NCBI RefSeq assembly: GCF_001591005.1
Contig: NZ_BCTY01000001.1
Span: 62,001-126,000, forward strand
Length of the DNA: 64,000 nucleotides
Direction of reading: 5' to 3'
DNA from: Sphingomonas sanguinis NBRC 13937
GTDB lineage: Bacteria; Pseudomonadota; Alphaproteobacteria; Sphingomonadales; Sphingomonadaceae
Part shown: positions 54,065-64,000 of the stretch, piece after piece
How positions within the stretch are numbered: the stretch's first letter is position 1
Layout of the letters: each line of letters opens with the position of its first letter
Translations under genes and position numbers: made by a program
Notes under the pieces: generated by a model
Told to the model about the DNA's origin: nothing
Database searches by the model: none
What the model saw: the letters and a program-made list of their open reading frames with translations, nothing else

Positions 54065-54964
54065 ATGACTGGACTAACGCACCTTCAACGGCTCGAAGCC
54101 GAAAGCATCCATATCCTGCGCGAAGTGGTCGCCGAGACCGAGCGGCCGGTGATGCTCTACTCGGTCGGCAAGGATTCGGCCGTGATGCTGCATCTGGCCA
54201 AGAAGGCATTCTTCCCGGCGCGTCCGCCCTTCCCGCTGCTGCATGTCGACACGACCTGGAAGTTCCGGGCCATGTACGAACTGCGCAACCGCGCGGCCGA
54301 GGAGGCGGGGATGGAGCTGATCGTCCACCGAAACCCGGAAGCCGAGGCGCTGGGCATCAACCCCTTCGACCATGGCAGCCGCCACACCGATATGTGGAAG
54401 ACGGAGGGGCTGAAACAGGCGCTGACTGCAGGCGGATACGATGCGGCGTTCGGCGGCGCGCGGCGCGACGAGGAGAAGAGCCGGGCGAAGGAGCGCGTCT
54501 TCTCCTTTCGCTCCGCGGCACATGGCTGGGACCCCAAGGCGCAGCGACCCGAGCTGTGGAACCTGTACAACAGCCGCATCCATAAGGGGGAGAGCATCCG
54601 CGTCTTCCCGCTGTCCAACTGGACCGAGCTCGATATCTGGCAATATATCCTGCAGGAGGGCATCGAGATCGTGCCGCTCTATTTCGCCGCCCCCCGCCCG
54701 ACGGTGGAGCGCGACGGGATGCTGCTGATGGTCGATGACGACCGTTTCCGCCTGAAGCCCGGCGAAATGCCGGTCGACCGCTCGATCCGGTTCCGTACGC
54801 TCGGCTGCTATCCGCTGACCGGCGCGGTCGAAAGCGAGGCCGCGACCCTGTCCGAAGTCATCCAGGAAATGCTGCTGACCACCACGTCCGAGCGGCAGGG
54901 GCGCGCGATCGATCACGACCAGGCGGCCAGCATGGAGAAGAAGAAGCGCGAGGGGTATTTCTGA
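54065..54964 (+). CDS. cysD: Sulfate adenylyltransferase subunit 2
   Basis: 299 residues. PP-loop-type ATP site [47 protein letters not shown] and [11 protein letters not shown]. With CysN it makes adenylyl sulfate. The next gene starts two bases after its stop. Confidence 0.96.
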   Translation: MTGLTHLQRLEAESIHILREVVAETERPVMLYSVGKDSAVMLHLAKKAFFPARPPFPLLHVDTTWKFRAMYELRNRAAEEAGMELIVHRNPEAEALGINPFDHGSRHTDMWKTEGLKQALTAGGYDAAFGGARRDEEKSRAKERVFSFRSAAHGWDPKAQRPELWNLYNSRIHKGESIRVFPLSNWTELDIWQYILQEGIEIVPLYFAAPRPTVERDGMLLMVDDDRFRLKPGEMPVDRSIRFRTLGCYPLTGAVESEAATLSEVIQEMLLTTTSERQGRAIDHDQAASMEKKKREGYF

Positions 54965-54965
54965 G

Positions 54966-56879
54966 ATGACCGCCTATCAACCCGATGCGCTGATCGCCGC
55001 CGATATCGACGCCTATCTCGCCACCCATGCCGCCAAGTCGATGCTGCGCTTCATCACCTGCGGCTCGGTCGACGACGGCAAGTCGACGCTGATCGGTCGG
55101 CTACTCTATGATTCGAAGACCATCTTCGAGGACCAGCTGAGCCAGCTGGAGGCGGACAGCCGCCGCGTTGGCACGCAAGGGGCGAATATCGACTTCGCGC
55201 TGCTGGTCGACGGTCTCGCCGCCGAACGCGAGCAGGGCATCACGATCGATGTGGCTTACCGCTTCTTCGCAACGGAGAAGCGCAAATTTATTGTCGCCGA
55301 TACGCCCGGCCACGAGCAGTATACCCGCAACATGGTGACCGGCGCTTCGACCGCCGACCTGGCGGTGATCCTGATCGACGCGCGGAAAGGTGTGCTGACC
55401 CAGACACGGCGGCACAGCTATTTGGCGCATCTGGTCGGGATCAAGGAGATTGTGCTGGCGGTCAACAAGATGGATCTGGTCGGCCATGACCAGTCGGTCT
55501 TCGACGCCATCGTTGCCGATTATACCGCCTTCTCAAAGGGTATCGGGATCGACCGCTTCACGGCGATTCCGCTGTCGGGCCTGACCGGCGCGAACGTTAC
55601 CACGCCCTCGCCCGACATGCCCTGGTATGACGGCCCGCCGCTGCTGCCGCATCTGGAGACGGTGGCAATCGACGGTGACCGGGCGGGCGCGGCATCGTTC
55701 CGTATGCCGGTGCAATGGGTCAATCGGCCCGATCTCGACTTCCGGGGCTTTGCGGGTCTGATCGCCAGCGGCCAGGTATCGGTCGGCGACCGGGTGCGGA
55801 TCGCACCCTCCGGCAAGACGACCAGCATCGCGCGGATCGTCACCTATGACGGCGACCGCGAACAGGCAATTGCGGGCGAGGCGGTGACGCTGGTCTTGGC
55901 CGAGGAGGTCGACTGCTCGCGCGGCGACGTGATCGCCGCCGCCGAGGACCCGCCTGAGGTCGCCGACCAGTTCGTCGCCACCATCGTCTGGATGGCCGAC
56001 GCAGCCTTGGTGCCGGGGCGCAGCTATTCGCTGAAGCTGGGAACCCAGCTGGTCGGTGCGACGGTCCAGCCGCCGCGTCATGTGGTCGACGTCAACAGCC
56101 AGGAACAGCGGCCCGCCGACACGCTGGCGCTCAACGATATCGGCCTCGCGGAGGTTTATGCCGACCGCCCGATCGTGTTCGAGCCGTATGAGAAGGGCAG
56201 CACGCTCGGCGGCTTCATTCTGATCGACCGCGCGACCAATGCGACGGTCGCGGCGGGCATGATCGACCATGCGTTGCGCCGCGCGCAGAACGTTCATTGG
56301 CAGTCCGCCGTCATCACGCGCGAGGCCCATGCCCGGCAAAAGGGCCAGGCCCCCAAGGTATTGTGGTTCACTGGCCTCTCCGGTTCGGGCAAGTCGACCA
56401 TCGCCAACATGGTCGAACAGAAACTGCATGGGCTGGGCCGCCACAGTTTCCTGCTGGACGGCGACAATATCCGCCACGGCCTGAACCGCGACCTGGACTT
56501 CTCCGAAGCGGGCCGCGTGGAAAATATCCGACGGGTGGGCGAGGTCGCCAAGCTGATGGCCGATGCGGGCCTGATCGTGCTGACCGCGTTCATCTCACCC
56601 TTCAAGGCCGAGCGGGACATGGTCCGCGCCCTGCTTCCGCAAGGTGAGTTCGTCGAAATCTTCGTCGACACCCCGTTGGCGGCCGCCGAGGAGCGCGACG
56701 TGAAAGGCCTCTACGCCAAGGCGCGGGCTGGCGAGATCGCCGAGTTCACCGGCATCTCCAGCCCCTATGAAGCCCCCGACCGACCCGAGATCCGGATCGA
56801 CACGACCAAGGAGACGGCGGAACAGGCCGCATCGCGGATCGTCGAGCATGTGCTGGGCATCTGGAGTTACGATCTGTGA
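54966..56879 (+). CDS. cysNC: Bifunctional sulfate adenylyltransferase subunit 1 / adenylylsulfate kinase
   Basis: 637 residues. CysN GTPase domain (about 20-450) has [35 protein letters not shown] and VNKMDL. A fused CysC APS kinase domain (about 460-637) has [21 protein letters not shown] and the phosphorylation-site region [14 protein letters not shown]. It makes APS and then PAPS. The fusion is common in alphaproteobacteria. It overlaps cysQ by four bases. Confidence 0.96.
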   Translation: MTAYQPDALIAADIDAYLATHAAKSMLRFITCGSVDDGKSTLIGRLLYDSKTIFEDQLSQLEADSRRVGTQGANIDFALLVDGLAAEREQGITIDVAYRFFATEKRKFIVADTPGHEQYTRNMVTGASTADLAVILIDARKGVLTQTRRHSYLAHLVGIKEIVLAVNKMDLVGHDQSVFDAIVADYTAFSKGIGIDRFTAIPLSGLTGANVTTPSPDMPWYDGPPLLPHLETVAIDGDRAGAASFRMPVQWVNRPDLDFRGFAGLIASGQVSVGDRVRIAPSGKTTSIARIVTYDGDREQAIAGEAVTLVLAEEVDCSRGDVIAAAEDPPEVADQFVATIVWMADAALVPGRSYSLKLGTQLVGATVQPPRHVVDVNSQEQRPADTLALNDIGLAEVYADRPIVFEPYEKGSTLGGFILIDRATNATVAAGMIDHALRRAQNVHWQSAVITREAHARQKGQAPKVLWFTGLSGSGKSTIANMVEQKLHGLGRHSFLLDGDNIRHGLNRDLDFSEAGRVENIRRVGEVAKLMADAGLIVLTAFISPFKAERDMVRALLPQGEFVEIFVDTPLAAAEERDVKGLYAKARAGEIAEFTGISSPYEAPDRPEIRIDTTKETAEQAASRIVEHVLGIWSYDL

Positions 56880-57607
56880 CCGACGCCGAACTGGCTCGCC
56901 TGGTCGCTGTCGAGGCGGGCGAATTGCTCAAGTCCCTCCGCGCGTCGAGCGGGCTGGACGGCGCGGCCCTCGGCGCGCTGGGTGACAAGGAGGCCAATAC
57001 GCTGATCCTCGATCGCTTACGCGCCGCGCGGCCCGACGACTTCATCCTGTCGGAGGAGTCGGTCGACGACCGCGCCCGCTGTGCCGCCAGCCGGGTCTGG
57101 ATCGTCGACCCGCTCGACGGCACCCGCGAATATGCCAGTGGGTCGAGCGAATGGGCTGTGCATATCGGCCTAGCCATTGACGGCCGTCCGGCCCTCGGCG
57201 CGGTGTCGGTGCCCGACCGCGATCAGGTGTTCGCGACCGACGACCTGCCCCCCCAACATCCTCCCTGCCCGGCGGGCCTGCGCGTCGTCGTCAGCCGTAG
57301 CCGCGCGCCCGATATTGCGGCGTGCGTCGCCAACCGGCTAGGGGCCATCATGATCCCGATGGGATCGGCGGGTGCCAAGGCGATGGCGGTCGTAGAGGGG
57401 CGCGCCGATGTCTATCTGCATGACGGCGGCCAATATGAATGGGACAATTGCGCTCCCGCCGCCGTAGCGCTCGCGGCCGGGCTCCACGCCTCGCGGATCG
57501 ACGGGTCACCTCTCGTCTACAATTGCGAGAACCCGTTATTACCCGACCTGCTGATCTGCCGCCGGGAGGTCGCCAATACCGTGCTGGAAGCGATTGCCCG
57601 GGGCTGA
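56876..57607 (+). CDS. cysQ: 3'(2'),5'-bisphosphate nucleotidase CysQ
   Basis: 243 residues, inositol-monophosphatase fold. Metal site: [34 protein letters not shown], and [12 protein letters not shown]. Removes the phosphate from PAP/PAPS and keeps sulfate assimilation from stalling. It is the last gene of the cysD-cysNC-cysQ operon. Confidence 0.94.
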   Translation: MTDAELARLVAVEAGELLKSLRASSGLDGAALGALGDKEANTLILDRLRAARPDDFILSEESVDDRARCAASRVWIVDPLDGTREYASGSSEWAVHIGLAIDGRPALGAVSVPDRDQVFATDDLPPQHPPCPAGLRVVVSRSRAPDIAACVANRLGAIMIPMGSAGAKAMAVVEGRADVYLHDGGQYEWDNCAPAAVALAAGLHASRIDGSPLVYNCENPLLPDLLICRREVANTVLEAIARG

Positions 57608-57664
57608 TACAGGTTTCCGAAATGTGACCTTGTAACGTCTCATTCCCTCGTTCATGGGTCGCCA

Positions 57665-58375
57665 ATGACGCTCATTCCTCTTGCCTTCGGACTGGCCGCC
57701 ATGGTCGCGACGTTGGCCGGCGGGCTGTTGGCGCTGCGCTTGCGGCACCGGATCGGGCTGGTACTCGGCCTGACCGCCGGGATCGTCGTTGGCGTCGCGC
57801 TGTTCGACCTGGTGCCAGAAGCTTTGGAGCTGGCGGCGGATCGCTGGCCGGTGCGGGCGCTGATGGCGTTCACCGCGCTGGGGCTGGCGGGCTATATGCT
57901 GCTCGACCGGTTGCTGGCAAAAATTCCGCGAGCCGCCGCTGTATCCTGGCGCGGCGACCTGGGCCCGGCGATGCTGTGCCTGCACAGCCTGATGGATGGG
58001 CTGGGCATCGGCGTCGCGTTTCAGATCGATACGGCGGCGGGCTGGATGATCGCGCTGGCCGTGCTGACCCATGACGTGGCGGACGGGGTCAACACCGTCT
58101 CGCTGAGCCTCGCGGCGCGGTCCGAGGCGGCAGCGCGGCGCTGGCTGGTGCTGAACGGGGTGGCACCGATGTTGGGCGTCATTATCGGCCTCGCCATCTC
58201 GATCCCGTCGACCATGCTCGCCCCGCTGATGGCGCTTTTTGCCGGGATTTTCCTTTACATCGGTGCGTGTGAACTGGTGCCGCGCAGCCAGTCACTCGAT
58301 CCTCGCCTGAGGACGGGCCTGGGAACCATTGCGGGCATCGTGCTGATGCTCGCCGTCACGCACTTCGCCCATTAA
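57665..58375 (+). CDS. ZIP-like metal transporter family membrane protein
   Basis: 236 residues with about eight transmembrane segments. Helix 4-5 motifs LHSLMDGLGIGVAFQ and LTHDVADGVNTVSLSLAARSEAAARRW have the His/Asp/Asn placing of ZIP metal sites. The C-terminus is hydrophobic. Probably zinc, iron or another divalent metal uptake; selectivity unknown. Confidence 0.82.
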   Translation: MTLIPLAFGLAAMVATLAGGLLALRLRHRIGLVLGLTAGIVVGVALFDLVPEALELAADRWPVRALMAFTALGLAGYMLLDRLLAKIPRAAAVSWRGDLGPAMLCLHSLMDGLGIGVAFQIDTAAGWMIALAVLTHDVADGVNTVSLSLAARSEAAARRWLVLNGVAPMLGVIIGLAISIPSTMLAPLMALFAGIFLYIGACELVPRSQSLDPRLRTGLGTIAGIVLMLAVTHFAH

Positions 58376-58381
58376 GGTAAA

Positions 58382-58422
58382 GGGCACCATCGCCGCGCGG
58401 GTTTGGCCCGGCGGCGATGCCC
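58382..58422. terminator. Hairpin between the ZIP gene and the DUF892 operon
   Basis: CATCGCCG (58388-58395) / CGGCGATG (58412-58419) stem, extended by GGG/CCC. It separates convergent genes, both of which stop within 10 bases of it. Confidence 0.65.
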
Positions 58423-58428
58423 GCCACC

Positions 58429-58947
58429 TCAGATGGTCTGGACGGCCTCTGCCGCCGCGTTAGCACCACCTTCGGCCAAGCCCGTCAGCTTCTCGTCGGT
58501 CGCCTTTTCTTCGGCCAGCGTCTCGTCGAGGATCGCCGCGCAGTCGCTGCGCCCCAGCTGTCGCGCCCAGGCGACGAGCGTGCCATAGCGGGCGATTTCA
58601 TAATGTTCGACCGCCTGTGCCGCCGCAATCAGCGCTGCGTCCAGAACGCGCTTGTCCGCGACCTCGCCCGCGACCTCATTGGCTTCCTTGATGATGCCGT
58701 CGATGGCGGGGCACGTCACCGCCTTGGGCGTTTCGCCGTGCATCTCGAACACCTGTTCCAACCGCCGGATCTGGCCTTCGGTCTCGCGCAGGTGCTGCTC
58801 GAACCCCGCCTTCAATTGGGCGTCGGTCGCCTTGTCGATCATCTTGGGCAGCGCCTTGGTGATCTGATGCTCGGCGTAATAAATATCCTGAAGCTGGTGG
58901 ACGAACAGGTCGTTCAGCGTCGCGATATCCTTGGAAAACAAGCCCAT
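58429..58947 (-). CDS. DUF892 (YciE/YciF) ferritin-like stress protein
   Basis: 172 residues from MGLFSKDIATLNDLFVHQLQDIYYAEHQITKALPKM. DUF892 is a four-helix ferritin-like fold with Glu/His positions in YYAEHQ, LRETEGQIRRLEQVF and QAVEHYEIARYGTL that could hold a di-iron site. Members are stress-induced. It is the last gene of a four-gene operon. Confidence 0.92.
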   Translation of the reverse strand: MGLFSKDIATLNDLFVHQLQDIYYAEHQITKALPKMIDKATDAQLKAGFEQHLRETEGQIRRLEQVFEMHGETPKAVTCPAIDGIIKEANEVAGEVADKRVLDAALIAAAQAVEHYEIARYGTLVAWARQLGRSDCAAILDETLAEEKATDEKLTGLAEGGANAAAEAVQTI

Positions 58948-58972
58948 GATCGTCTCCTTTATGATATGATGT

Positions 58973-59755
58973 TTAGCGGTCGGCCGAGCCGGGCTCGGCA
59001 ATCTTGCGGTGCGCCTCGGCCAGAACGGACTGGGGCACGACGCCCGCGCCCGCGACCTGCGCCTTGTTCTCCAAGCCGGGGACGATATGCCCCTCGCCCG
59101 CTTTCATCGCCTCCCAGCCCTTGCGCGCCACCTCGGCTGGGTCTGCCTTCTCGCCCGCACCCACCCGGGTATCGAGCATGTCGGCCCGCGCGAAGAAAGC
59201 GGTGTCGGTCGGGCCCGGCATCAGGGTAGTCACGGTAACACCCCGATCCTCCTTCAACTCGTTGCGCAGCGCCTCGGTGAAGTTGTCGATGAACGCCTTG
59301 GTCGCGTTATAGATCGCGTTGAAGGGGCCGGGAATGAAGCCGACGATCGATCCGGTCACCAGCACCTTGCCCTCGCCACGCCGGACCATGCCGGTCAGTA
59401 CCCGCTGGAGTAGGTGCACCGTTCCGGTCACATTGGTGTCGATCGAGCGCCGCCAGTCCTCCACCGACTGATCGAGGAAGGCCCCGCCCTTGCTGTTGCC
59501 CGCATTGGCGCACAGCACGTCGATGGCACGCCCATCGGCAGCGGCGAGCAATGTGTCGACTCCCTCCCACGTCGCAAGATCGGCCTCGACTGCCTGCACC
59601 TGCGCGCCCAGCGCCGCCAGATCGCTGGCCGCGACATGGATGGCGGGCTCATCCGCGACGATCAGCAGGTCATAGCCGTCGCGCGCCGCACAGGCCGCCA
59701 GATGATAGCCGATGCCCGTCGAGGCACCGGTCACAATTGCGAATTTCTCTGCCAT
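58973..59755 (-). CDS. SDR family NAD(P)-dependent oxidoreductase
   Basis: 260 residues. TGASTGIGYHLA cofactor site, NAGNSKGG, the catalytic Ser in VTGSIVGF and Tyr-x-x-x-Lys in YNATKAFI. It starts 11 bases after the alcohol dehydrogenase stop. The substrate is unknown. Confidence 0.92.
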   Translation of the reverse strand: MAEKFAIVTGASTGIGYHLAACAARDGYDLLIVADEPAIHVAASDLAALGAQVQAVEADLATWEGVDTLLAAADGRAIDVLCANAGNSKGGAFLDQSVEDWRRSIDTNVTGTVHLLQRVLTGMVRRGEGKVLVTGSIVGFIPGPFNAIYNATKAFIDNFTEALRNELKEDRGVTVTTLMPGPTDTAFFARADMLDTRVGAGEKADPAEVARKGWEAMKAGEGHIVPGLENKAQVAGAGVVPQSVLAEAHRKIAEPGSADR

Positions 59756-59766
59756 GGCGGGTCTCC

Positions 59767-60942
59767 TTACTGACCGGGCTTCAGCACGATCTTGGTGACT
59801 TCGTTCTGCTGGTCGTGGAACATCCGGTAGCCCTCCGGCGCCTGGTCCAGCGGCATCCGGTGCGAGATGAGGAAGGTCGTATCGATCTTCCCCTCCATGA
59901 TCGCATCGAGCAGGCCGGGCAGGTAATGCTGGACGTGCGTCTGCCCGGTCTTGAGCGTCAGCCCCTTCTGCATCACCGCACCCAGCGGAAACTTGTCGAC
60001 AAAGCCGCCATAGACGGCGGGCATCGACACACGGCCGCCCTTGCGACAGGCCAGGATCGCCTGTCGGATGGCGTGGATGCGATCGGTGCCGAGGAAGGTC
60101 GACGCCTTGATCTGGTCGATCGCGTTGTCGACGAACATCCCGTGCGCCTCCAGCCCGACGGAGTCGATCACGGCATCGGGACCAATCCCGCCGGTCATCT
60201 GCATCAGCGCGTCATAGGTCGCGCTCTGCTCGAAGTTGATCGTCTCCGCGCCGAACTTGCGCGCCAGTTCCAGCCGGTGCGGGAAATGGTCGATCGCGAT
60301 CACCCGTTCGGCACCCATCAGAAACGCCGACTGGACGGCGAAGAGACCGACCGGACCGCAGCCCCAGACCGCAACCGTATCGCCGGGCTCGATCTGCGCA
60401 TTTTCGGCGGCCATCCAACCGGTGGGCAGAATGTCGGAAAGGAACAGCACCTTCTCATCGTCCACGCCGTCCGGGATGACGATGGGGCCGGCGTCGCTGA
60501 ACGGCACCCGGACATATTCCGCCTGCCCGCCCGCATAACCACCGGTCATGTGGCTATAGCCGAACAGAGCCGACATCGGTTGGCCGTAGAGTTCGCGCGC
60601 GATATCCTGATTGTCGGCCGGGTTGCCGTTCTCGCAACCCGAATATTGATGTTTGCCGCAATGATAGCAGGAGCCGCAGGCAATGGTGAACGGCACCACC
60701 ACCTTCTGCCCCTTTTTCAGCGTCGAACCCGAACCCGTCTCGACCACCTCGCCCATGAATTCATGGCCGAGAATGTCGCCCGACTGCATCGTCGGAATAT
60801 AACCGTCGTAGAGGTGCAGGTCGGAGCCACAGATGGCCGTCGCCGTCACCTTGATGATCGCGTCGCGGGGATTGACGATTTCCGGGTCGTCGACATTGTC
60901 GATGCGGACGTCATGCTTGCCATGCCAGGTCAGCGCCTTCAT
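59767..60942 (-). CDS. Zinc-dependent alcohol dehydrogenase (formaldehyde/threonine-dehydrogenase-like)
   Basis: 391 residues, zinc MDR. Catalytic zinc Cys in [11 protein letters not shown] and His-Glu in [11 protein letters not shown]. Structural zinc in [18 protein letters not shown] site [13 protein letters not shown]. The family includes glutathione-independent aldehyde/formaldehyde dehydrogenases and other alcohol dehydrogenases; substrate not assignable. Its start overlaps the SRPBCC gene stop by four bases. Confidence 0.9.
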   Translation of the reverse strand: MKALTWHGKHDVRIDNVDDPEIVNPRDAIIKVTATAICGSDLHLYDGYIPTMQSGDILGHEFMGEVVETGSGSTLKKGQKVVVPFTIACGSCYHCGKHQYSGCENGNPADNQDIARELYGQPMSALFGYSHMTGGYAGGQAEYVRVPFSDAGPIVIPDGVDDEKVLFLSDILPTGWMAAENAQIEPGDTVAVWGCGPVGLFAVQSAFLMGAERVIAIDHFPHRLELARKFGAETINFEQSATYDALMQMTGGIGPDAVIDSVGLEAHGMFVDNAIDQIKASTFLGTDRIHAIRQAILACRKGGRVSMPAVYGGFVDKFPLGAVMQKGLTLKTGQTHVQHYLPGLLDAIMEGKIDTTFLISHRMPLDQAPEGYRMFHDQQNEVTKIVLKPGQ

Positions 60943-61529
60943 GCGGCTTGCTCCTCATATTGCCGACGGTTCATCGCGTTGGTCGCGACCTCGCCCGTCT
61001 CCATCTGCTGCTTGAAGCGCGCCAGGTCGCGGCGGAGCTGGATATGGGGTTCGCGCTGAAACAGTTTCGCGACCAGCTTTCCGATCATGCCTGCGGGCGG
61101 ATCATAGAGGATGGTGGCGGTCACGATCGTCCCGCGTGGTCCGGCATCGCGAAAGGCGACACGCCCCGAATGGGCGACGTCGGCGCCCTCGGCCGATGCC
61201 CAGGCAATCAGACTGTTCTCTTCCTCCTCGGTCACGATGGCGTCCCATTCGACGGTCGTGCCACCGGGTGCCTTGACCACCCAGTGCGAACGGCGGTCGT
61301 CAAGCACCTCGATCCGCGCGACATTCTCCATGACCGTCGCCAGGTTCGCGAAGTTGCGCCACCAGGCATAGAGTTCGGCCACCGGCCGGTTGATCGTCAC
61401 CGCCCAGCCGGTCAGGCTGTCTCCCCGGTCCTCGACGGCTTCCTGGGTGGCGATACGGACGGCGGCCTTGCTGTCCTTGGACGCGGCAAGCGGCGCATCG
61501 TCATAGGGTCTGTCGGCGGTGTCGGGCAT
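60939..61529 (-). CDS. SRPBCC family (polyketide cyclase/START-like) protein
   Basis: 196 residues. Bet v 1-like cavity fold: [39 protein letters not shown] and [24 protein letters not shown]. First gene of the stress operon SRPBCC-ADH-SDR-DUF892. The role is unknown; such proteins in these operons are usually predicted lipid- or quinone-binding. Confidence 0.85.
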   Translation of the reverse strand: MPDTADRPYDDAPLAASKDSKAAVRIATQEAVEDRGDSLTGWAVTINRPVAELYAWWRNFANLATVMENVARIEVLDDRRSHWVVKAPGGTTVEWDAIVTEEEENSLIAWASAEGADVAHSGRVAFRDAGPRGTIVTATILYDPPAGMIGKLVAKLFQREPHIQLRRDLARFKQQMETGEVATNAMNRRQYEEQAA

Positions 61530-61558
61530 GGACCTCTCTCCTCATTCCGTGCCCGGAC

Positions 61559-61583
61559 AGCGATGGAGAAGACGGCTTGTTCC
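61559..61583 (-). promoter_or_regulatory. EcfG-like promoter upstream of the stress operon
   Basis: Minus strand GGAAC-N16-CGCT, one base from the EcfG consensus GGAAC-N16/17-CGTT, 30 bases before the SRPBCC ATG. Ferritin-like DUF892 and SDR stress genes are common EcfG targets. Confidence 0.35.
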
Positions 61584-61609
61584 TTATTTAATGACCTTTT
61601 TACAATATC

Positions 61610-61623
61610 TTGATGAACATCAA
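61610..61623. promoter_or_regulatory. Perfect FNR/FixK-type palindrome
   Basis: TTGATGAACATCAA matches TTGAT-N4-ATCAA exactly. It lies between the stress operon and the Crp/Fnr regulator gene, 81 bases upstream of the SRPBCC start. The adjacent regulator is the obvious candidate to bind. Confidence 0.65.
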
Positions 61624-61646
61624 TGATACAACACAGGAAGCCTTGG

Positions 61647-62405
61647 TCAGCCGCTCGAAACCCGCACCTGCGCCCGTCCGACCTTGCGCGACAGAGCCTT
61701 GGGATCGGGGATGGTCATCGAACGTGACGACCAGAGCAGGTCACCCGCACGCCGTGCCGCCTGCAGCATCCGGTTCACATGCACCGCCGTCAGCCCCAGC
61801 GCATCGGCCAGCGTTTCCTGCGTGATCGGCAGGTCATAGCTCGCCCCCTGGGTCAGCCCGCTCATCGCCAGGCGCTCCTGAAGCTCCAGCATCAGGTCGC
61901 CGATCCGCTCCATCGCGTTCATCCGGCCCAGCCGAGCGATCTGGGCAAGCAGATAGGCCTCGTCGAGGGCATGCGCGACCGCATAGGCCTCGTCCAGGCT
62001 GGGTGACGTACCCCAGTCGGGCGGGACGCAGGTCGTCACCTCTGTCAGGGTAATGACACTGGTCGGCGCGACCGGGCTGTGATGATGATAGTGACCGACG
62101 ACATCGCCGGGCAGCAGGAAATTCAGGAACTGCCGCCGCCCGTCGAGCAGAATGCGAACGCGCGCCGCCCAGCCCGACAGGATCAATTGCGGGCTGGGGA
62201 TGTCGCGCCCTTCCACCACCAGGTCGCGACGCGGCCGATAATGTTGCGACCGCCCCATCGACTCCGTCAGGGCCGAGACGGCCGCGTGGTCCATCGGCGC
62301 CAACCGCGACAGGCGGTGGAGAGCTGGCGAAAAATCCATCGATGCGCGGGAAAGAACGCTCACGGCAGGGTCCCCGCCGCATCCTTCATGGGCATGATCG
62401 TCCAT
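61647..62405 (-). CDS. Crp/Fnr family transcriptional regulator
   Basis: 252 residues (a Met at codon 23, MDFSPALHRLSRL, is an alternative start at 62339). The cNMP-like domain is residues 40-150 with FLLPGDVVGHYHHHSP, an unusual run of histidines near the effector site. The HTH is ITQETLADALGLTAVHVNRMLQAARRAG. It lacks the N-terminal cysteine set of oxygen-sensing Fnr, so it does not bind a 4Fe-4S cluster. The recognition helix is HVNR rather than the E-x-x-SR of classical Fnr. Confidence 0.88.
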   Translation of the reverse strand: MDDHAHEGCGGDPAVSVLSRASMDFSPALHRLSRLAPMDHAAVSALTESMGRSQHYRPRRDLVVEGRDIPSPQLILSGWAARVRILLDGRRQFLNFLLPGDVVGHYHHHSPVAPTSVITLTEVTTCVPPDWGTSPSLDEAYAVAHALDEAYLLAQIARLGRMNAMERIGDLMLELQERLAMSGLTQGASYDLPITQETLADALGLTAVHVNRMLQAARRAGDLLWSSRSMTIPDPKALSRKVGRAQVRVSSG

Positions 62406-62907
62406 GCCATGCCGACATGGCCCATTCCTCGGGAAAGCGGTGCGTTACGAAACACATTCATCGCAGATAATCCTCATCGGGCCGACAACCGATTGCGGTC
62501 GAACGGCGAGGGCGATGACGCGACAGACGTCACCAGAAATTCTATCATTGGAGGTTCGAGCGGGCCGAACCGTCGGTCAGTCCCGGGTTCGCTTGCCGTC
62601 ACGATTATCGCGAACGGTCCGAGCGTCACCGGGACATCTTCCGTTCCCACGGTCTACGAACAACTGTTGCCGACGCTCCATAATGCACATCAATATCGTC
62701 TATTTTTCGGGTCTTATTTGAATAAACAGGGCAGGGTGTTGGATTTCCGGGGCATGTCGCGACACTATTGCTGCTCCATTCAGGCTGGTTTCGGGATTGA
62801 GCGGGGCCGCCCTCTGGTAAGCCGCCGACGGACAGGGCATCGGACATTCCCTTTCGCGATCGAAACCCTATGGTGCGCGCCTTGCTGTTGAAGAGGCTTT
62901 TTCCACG
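62406..62907. other. 502-base gap with no convincing gene
   Basis: No frame has coding character. It contains a GGAAC-N17-CGCT match on the minus strand (62622-62647), a half FNR-like ATCAATATCG, and the start region of the aminotransferase gene. It probably holds the promoters of the two divergent genes. Confidence 0.5.
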
Positions 62908-64000
62908 ATGCGTTTCGCGACCCTGACCCGCCAGCCCGACGACCCCTTGCTGCGGATCATCGGCCAGCATGGCGCCGATCCCCGGCCCGACAAGATCGAT
63001 CTGGGCGTCGGTGTCTTTCGCGACGAGGCCGGGCACACGCCGGTGATGACCGCGGTCAAGGCGGCGGAGGCCCGCCTGCTCGCCGAACAGTCGAGCAAAT
63101 CCTATCTCGGCCCCGAAGGCGATATCGGCTTTGTCCGCGCGCTGGCCGGGCTGGTCATCGGTGACACGGTCGCTGCCGAGCGCATCGTCGGGCTGCAGAC
63201 GCCGGGCGGCACCGGCGCGCTCCGGCTGGCGGCGGAGGTGCTGGCGCGCGCGGGCGTAGCGAAAATCTGGATCGGCAGCCCAAGCTGGGCCAACCATGCC
63301 CCGCTCTTCCGTCAGGCGGGCGTCGAACCGGCACTGATCCCGTGTTTCGACCTGAACAGCCAGACCTTCGACCTGAACGGTTTCCTGGCCGGGTTGACCG
63401 GCGCGGCGGCCGGCGACGCGGTGCTGCTCCACGGCTGCTGCCACAACCCGATCGGGATTGATCCCGATGCGGCGGGCTGGGCCGCGATCGCGCAGGACGT
63501 GGCGGCGCGCGACCTGCTGCCGGTGGTCGACCTGGCCTATCAAGGGCTGGGCGACGGGTTCGATGTCGACGCCGAGGGTGCGCGCACGATCCTGGCGGCG
63601 GTGCCAGAGGCGCTGCTGGCCTATTCCTGCGACAAGAATTTCGGGCTGTATCGCGAGCGGACCGGCGCGCTGTTCGCCCTGTCGCCCGATCGGGACACGG
63701 GGGCCGTGGTGTTCTCGAACCTGCTCGCGCTCGCCCGCGCCAACTGGTCGATGCCGCCCGATCATGGCGCAGCGATCGTGCGGATCATCCTGGAAGACGA
63801 AGGCCTGACCGCCGAATGGCGCGACGAGCTGGAGACGATGCGCCAGCGATTGGAAAGCCTGCGCGCGACCCTGGCGGCGGGTGGCCGGATCGGCGCGATC
63901 GATCTGGGCGCGGTGGCGCATGGCAAGGGCATGTTCGCCACCCTGCCGCTCTCGCCGTCGCAAGTGGAATGGCTGTGCGACCGGCACGGCATCTATATGG
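62908..64000 (+). CDS. Aromatic/aspartate aminotransferase (class I fold), cut by window edge
   Basis: About 364 residues visible from ATG 62908. PLP enzyme, fold type I: LGVGVFRDEAGHTPVM, QTPGGTGALRLAAEVL, GCCHNPIGIDPD, PVVDLAYQGLGDGF and the Schiff-base Lys in SCDKNFGLYRERTGAL. This is the AspC/TyrB group that transaminates aspartate and aromatic amino acids. The C-terminus lies beyond the window. Confidence 0.92.
   Translation, partial: MRFATLTRQPDDPLLRIIGQHGADPRPDKIDLGVGVFRDEAGHTPVMTAVKAAEARLLAEQSSKSYLGPEGDIGFVRALAGLVIGDTVAAERIVGLQTPGGTGALRLAAEVLARAGVAKIWIGSPSWANHAPLFRQAGVEPALIPCFDLNSQTFDLNGFLAGLTGAAAGDAVLLHGCCHNPIGIDPDAAGWAAIAQDVAARDLLPVVDLAYQGLGDGFDVDAEGARTILAAVPEALLAYSCDKNFGLYRERTGALFALSPDRDTGAVVFSNLLALARANWSMPPDHGAAIVRIILEDEGLTAEWRDELETMRQRLESLRATLAAGGRIGAIDLGAVAHGKGMFATLPLSPSQVEWLCDRHGIYM

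Noticed and set aside
62404..62721. Open frame in the gap before the aminotransferase
   Set aside because: No ribosome binding site, no domain and irregular composition.

Overview
The window is a high-GC chromosomal segment, and its gene content and order fit an alphaproteobacterium of the Sphingomonadales (Sphingomonas-like). This placement is inferred from gene types and codon usage, not from a marker comparison. The segment is dense and almost entirely protein-coding. It has one tRNA gene and no rRNA, CRISPR array, prophage or insertion sequence that I can recognise. Both ends cut genes: an M13 metallopeptidase on the left and an aromatic aminotransferase on the right.

Positions 1-26400 are mostly core genes: smpB, dapA, a lytic transglycosylase, greB, ettA, bacterioferritin, a TPR protein-bamB-der operon in the same order as E. 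coli yfgM-bamB-der, panB, nadE and a type II NADH dehydrogenase. Small envelope and secreted proteins lie between them: a GH114-like lipoprotein, a heptad-repeat lipoprotein, an Excalibur protein, a serine protease and an Asn-rich lipoprotein. There is also one probable frameshifted secreted-protein gene at 2931-3256.

Positions 26400-38450 are the accessory highlight. A minus-strand operon (GH127/GH146-type beta-L-arabinofuranosidase, Ldh-family imine reductase-like enzyme, DUF885 metallopeptidase) sits head-to-head with a secreted DUF5695 protein. It is followed by a second operon (DHDPS-family lyase, FCD-type GntR regulator, amino-acid permease). Both operons are preceded by the same TTGACC-N22/23-GTATAC arrangement. 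Together the genes look like a locus for plant hydroxyproline-rich, arabinosylated glycoproteins, or for arabinose-linked substrates; this is an inference.

Positions 38450-50230 hold mutT, three tandem Flp pilin genes without Tad machinery, accA, xerD, aroK-aroB, a DUF2256 zinc-ribbon gene beside a photolyase, an HDAC-like deacylase, an esterase, rppH and a DUF481 outer-membrane protein.

Positions 50280-58375 contain a partial arginine succinyltransferase operon (M20 hydrolase-astA-astB) and a sulfate-activation operon (cysD-cysNC-cysQ). Positions 58400-62400 carry a four-gene stress-type operon (SRPBCC, zinc alcohol dehydrogenase, SDR, DUF892 ferritin-like). A perfect TTGAT-N4-ATCAA palindrome and a Crp/Fnr regulator lie immediately upstream of it.
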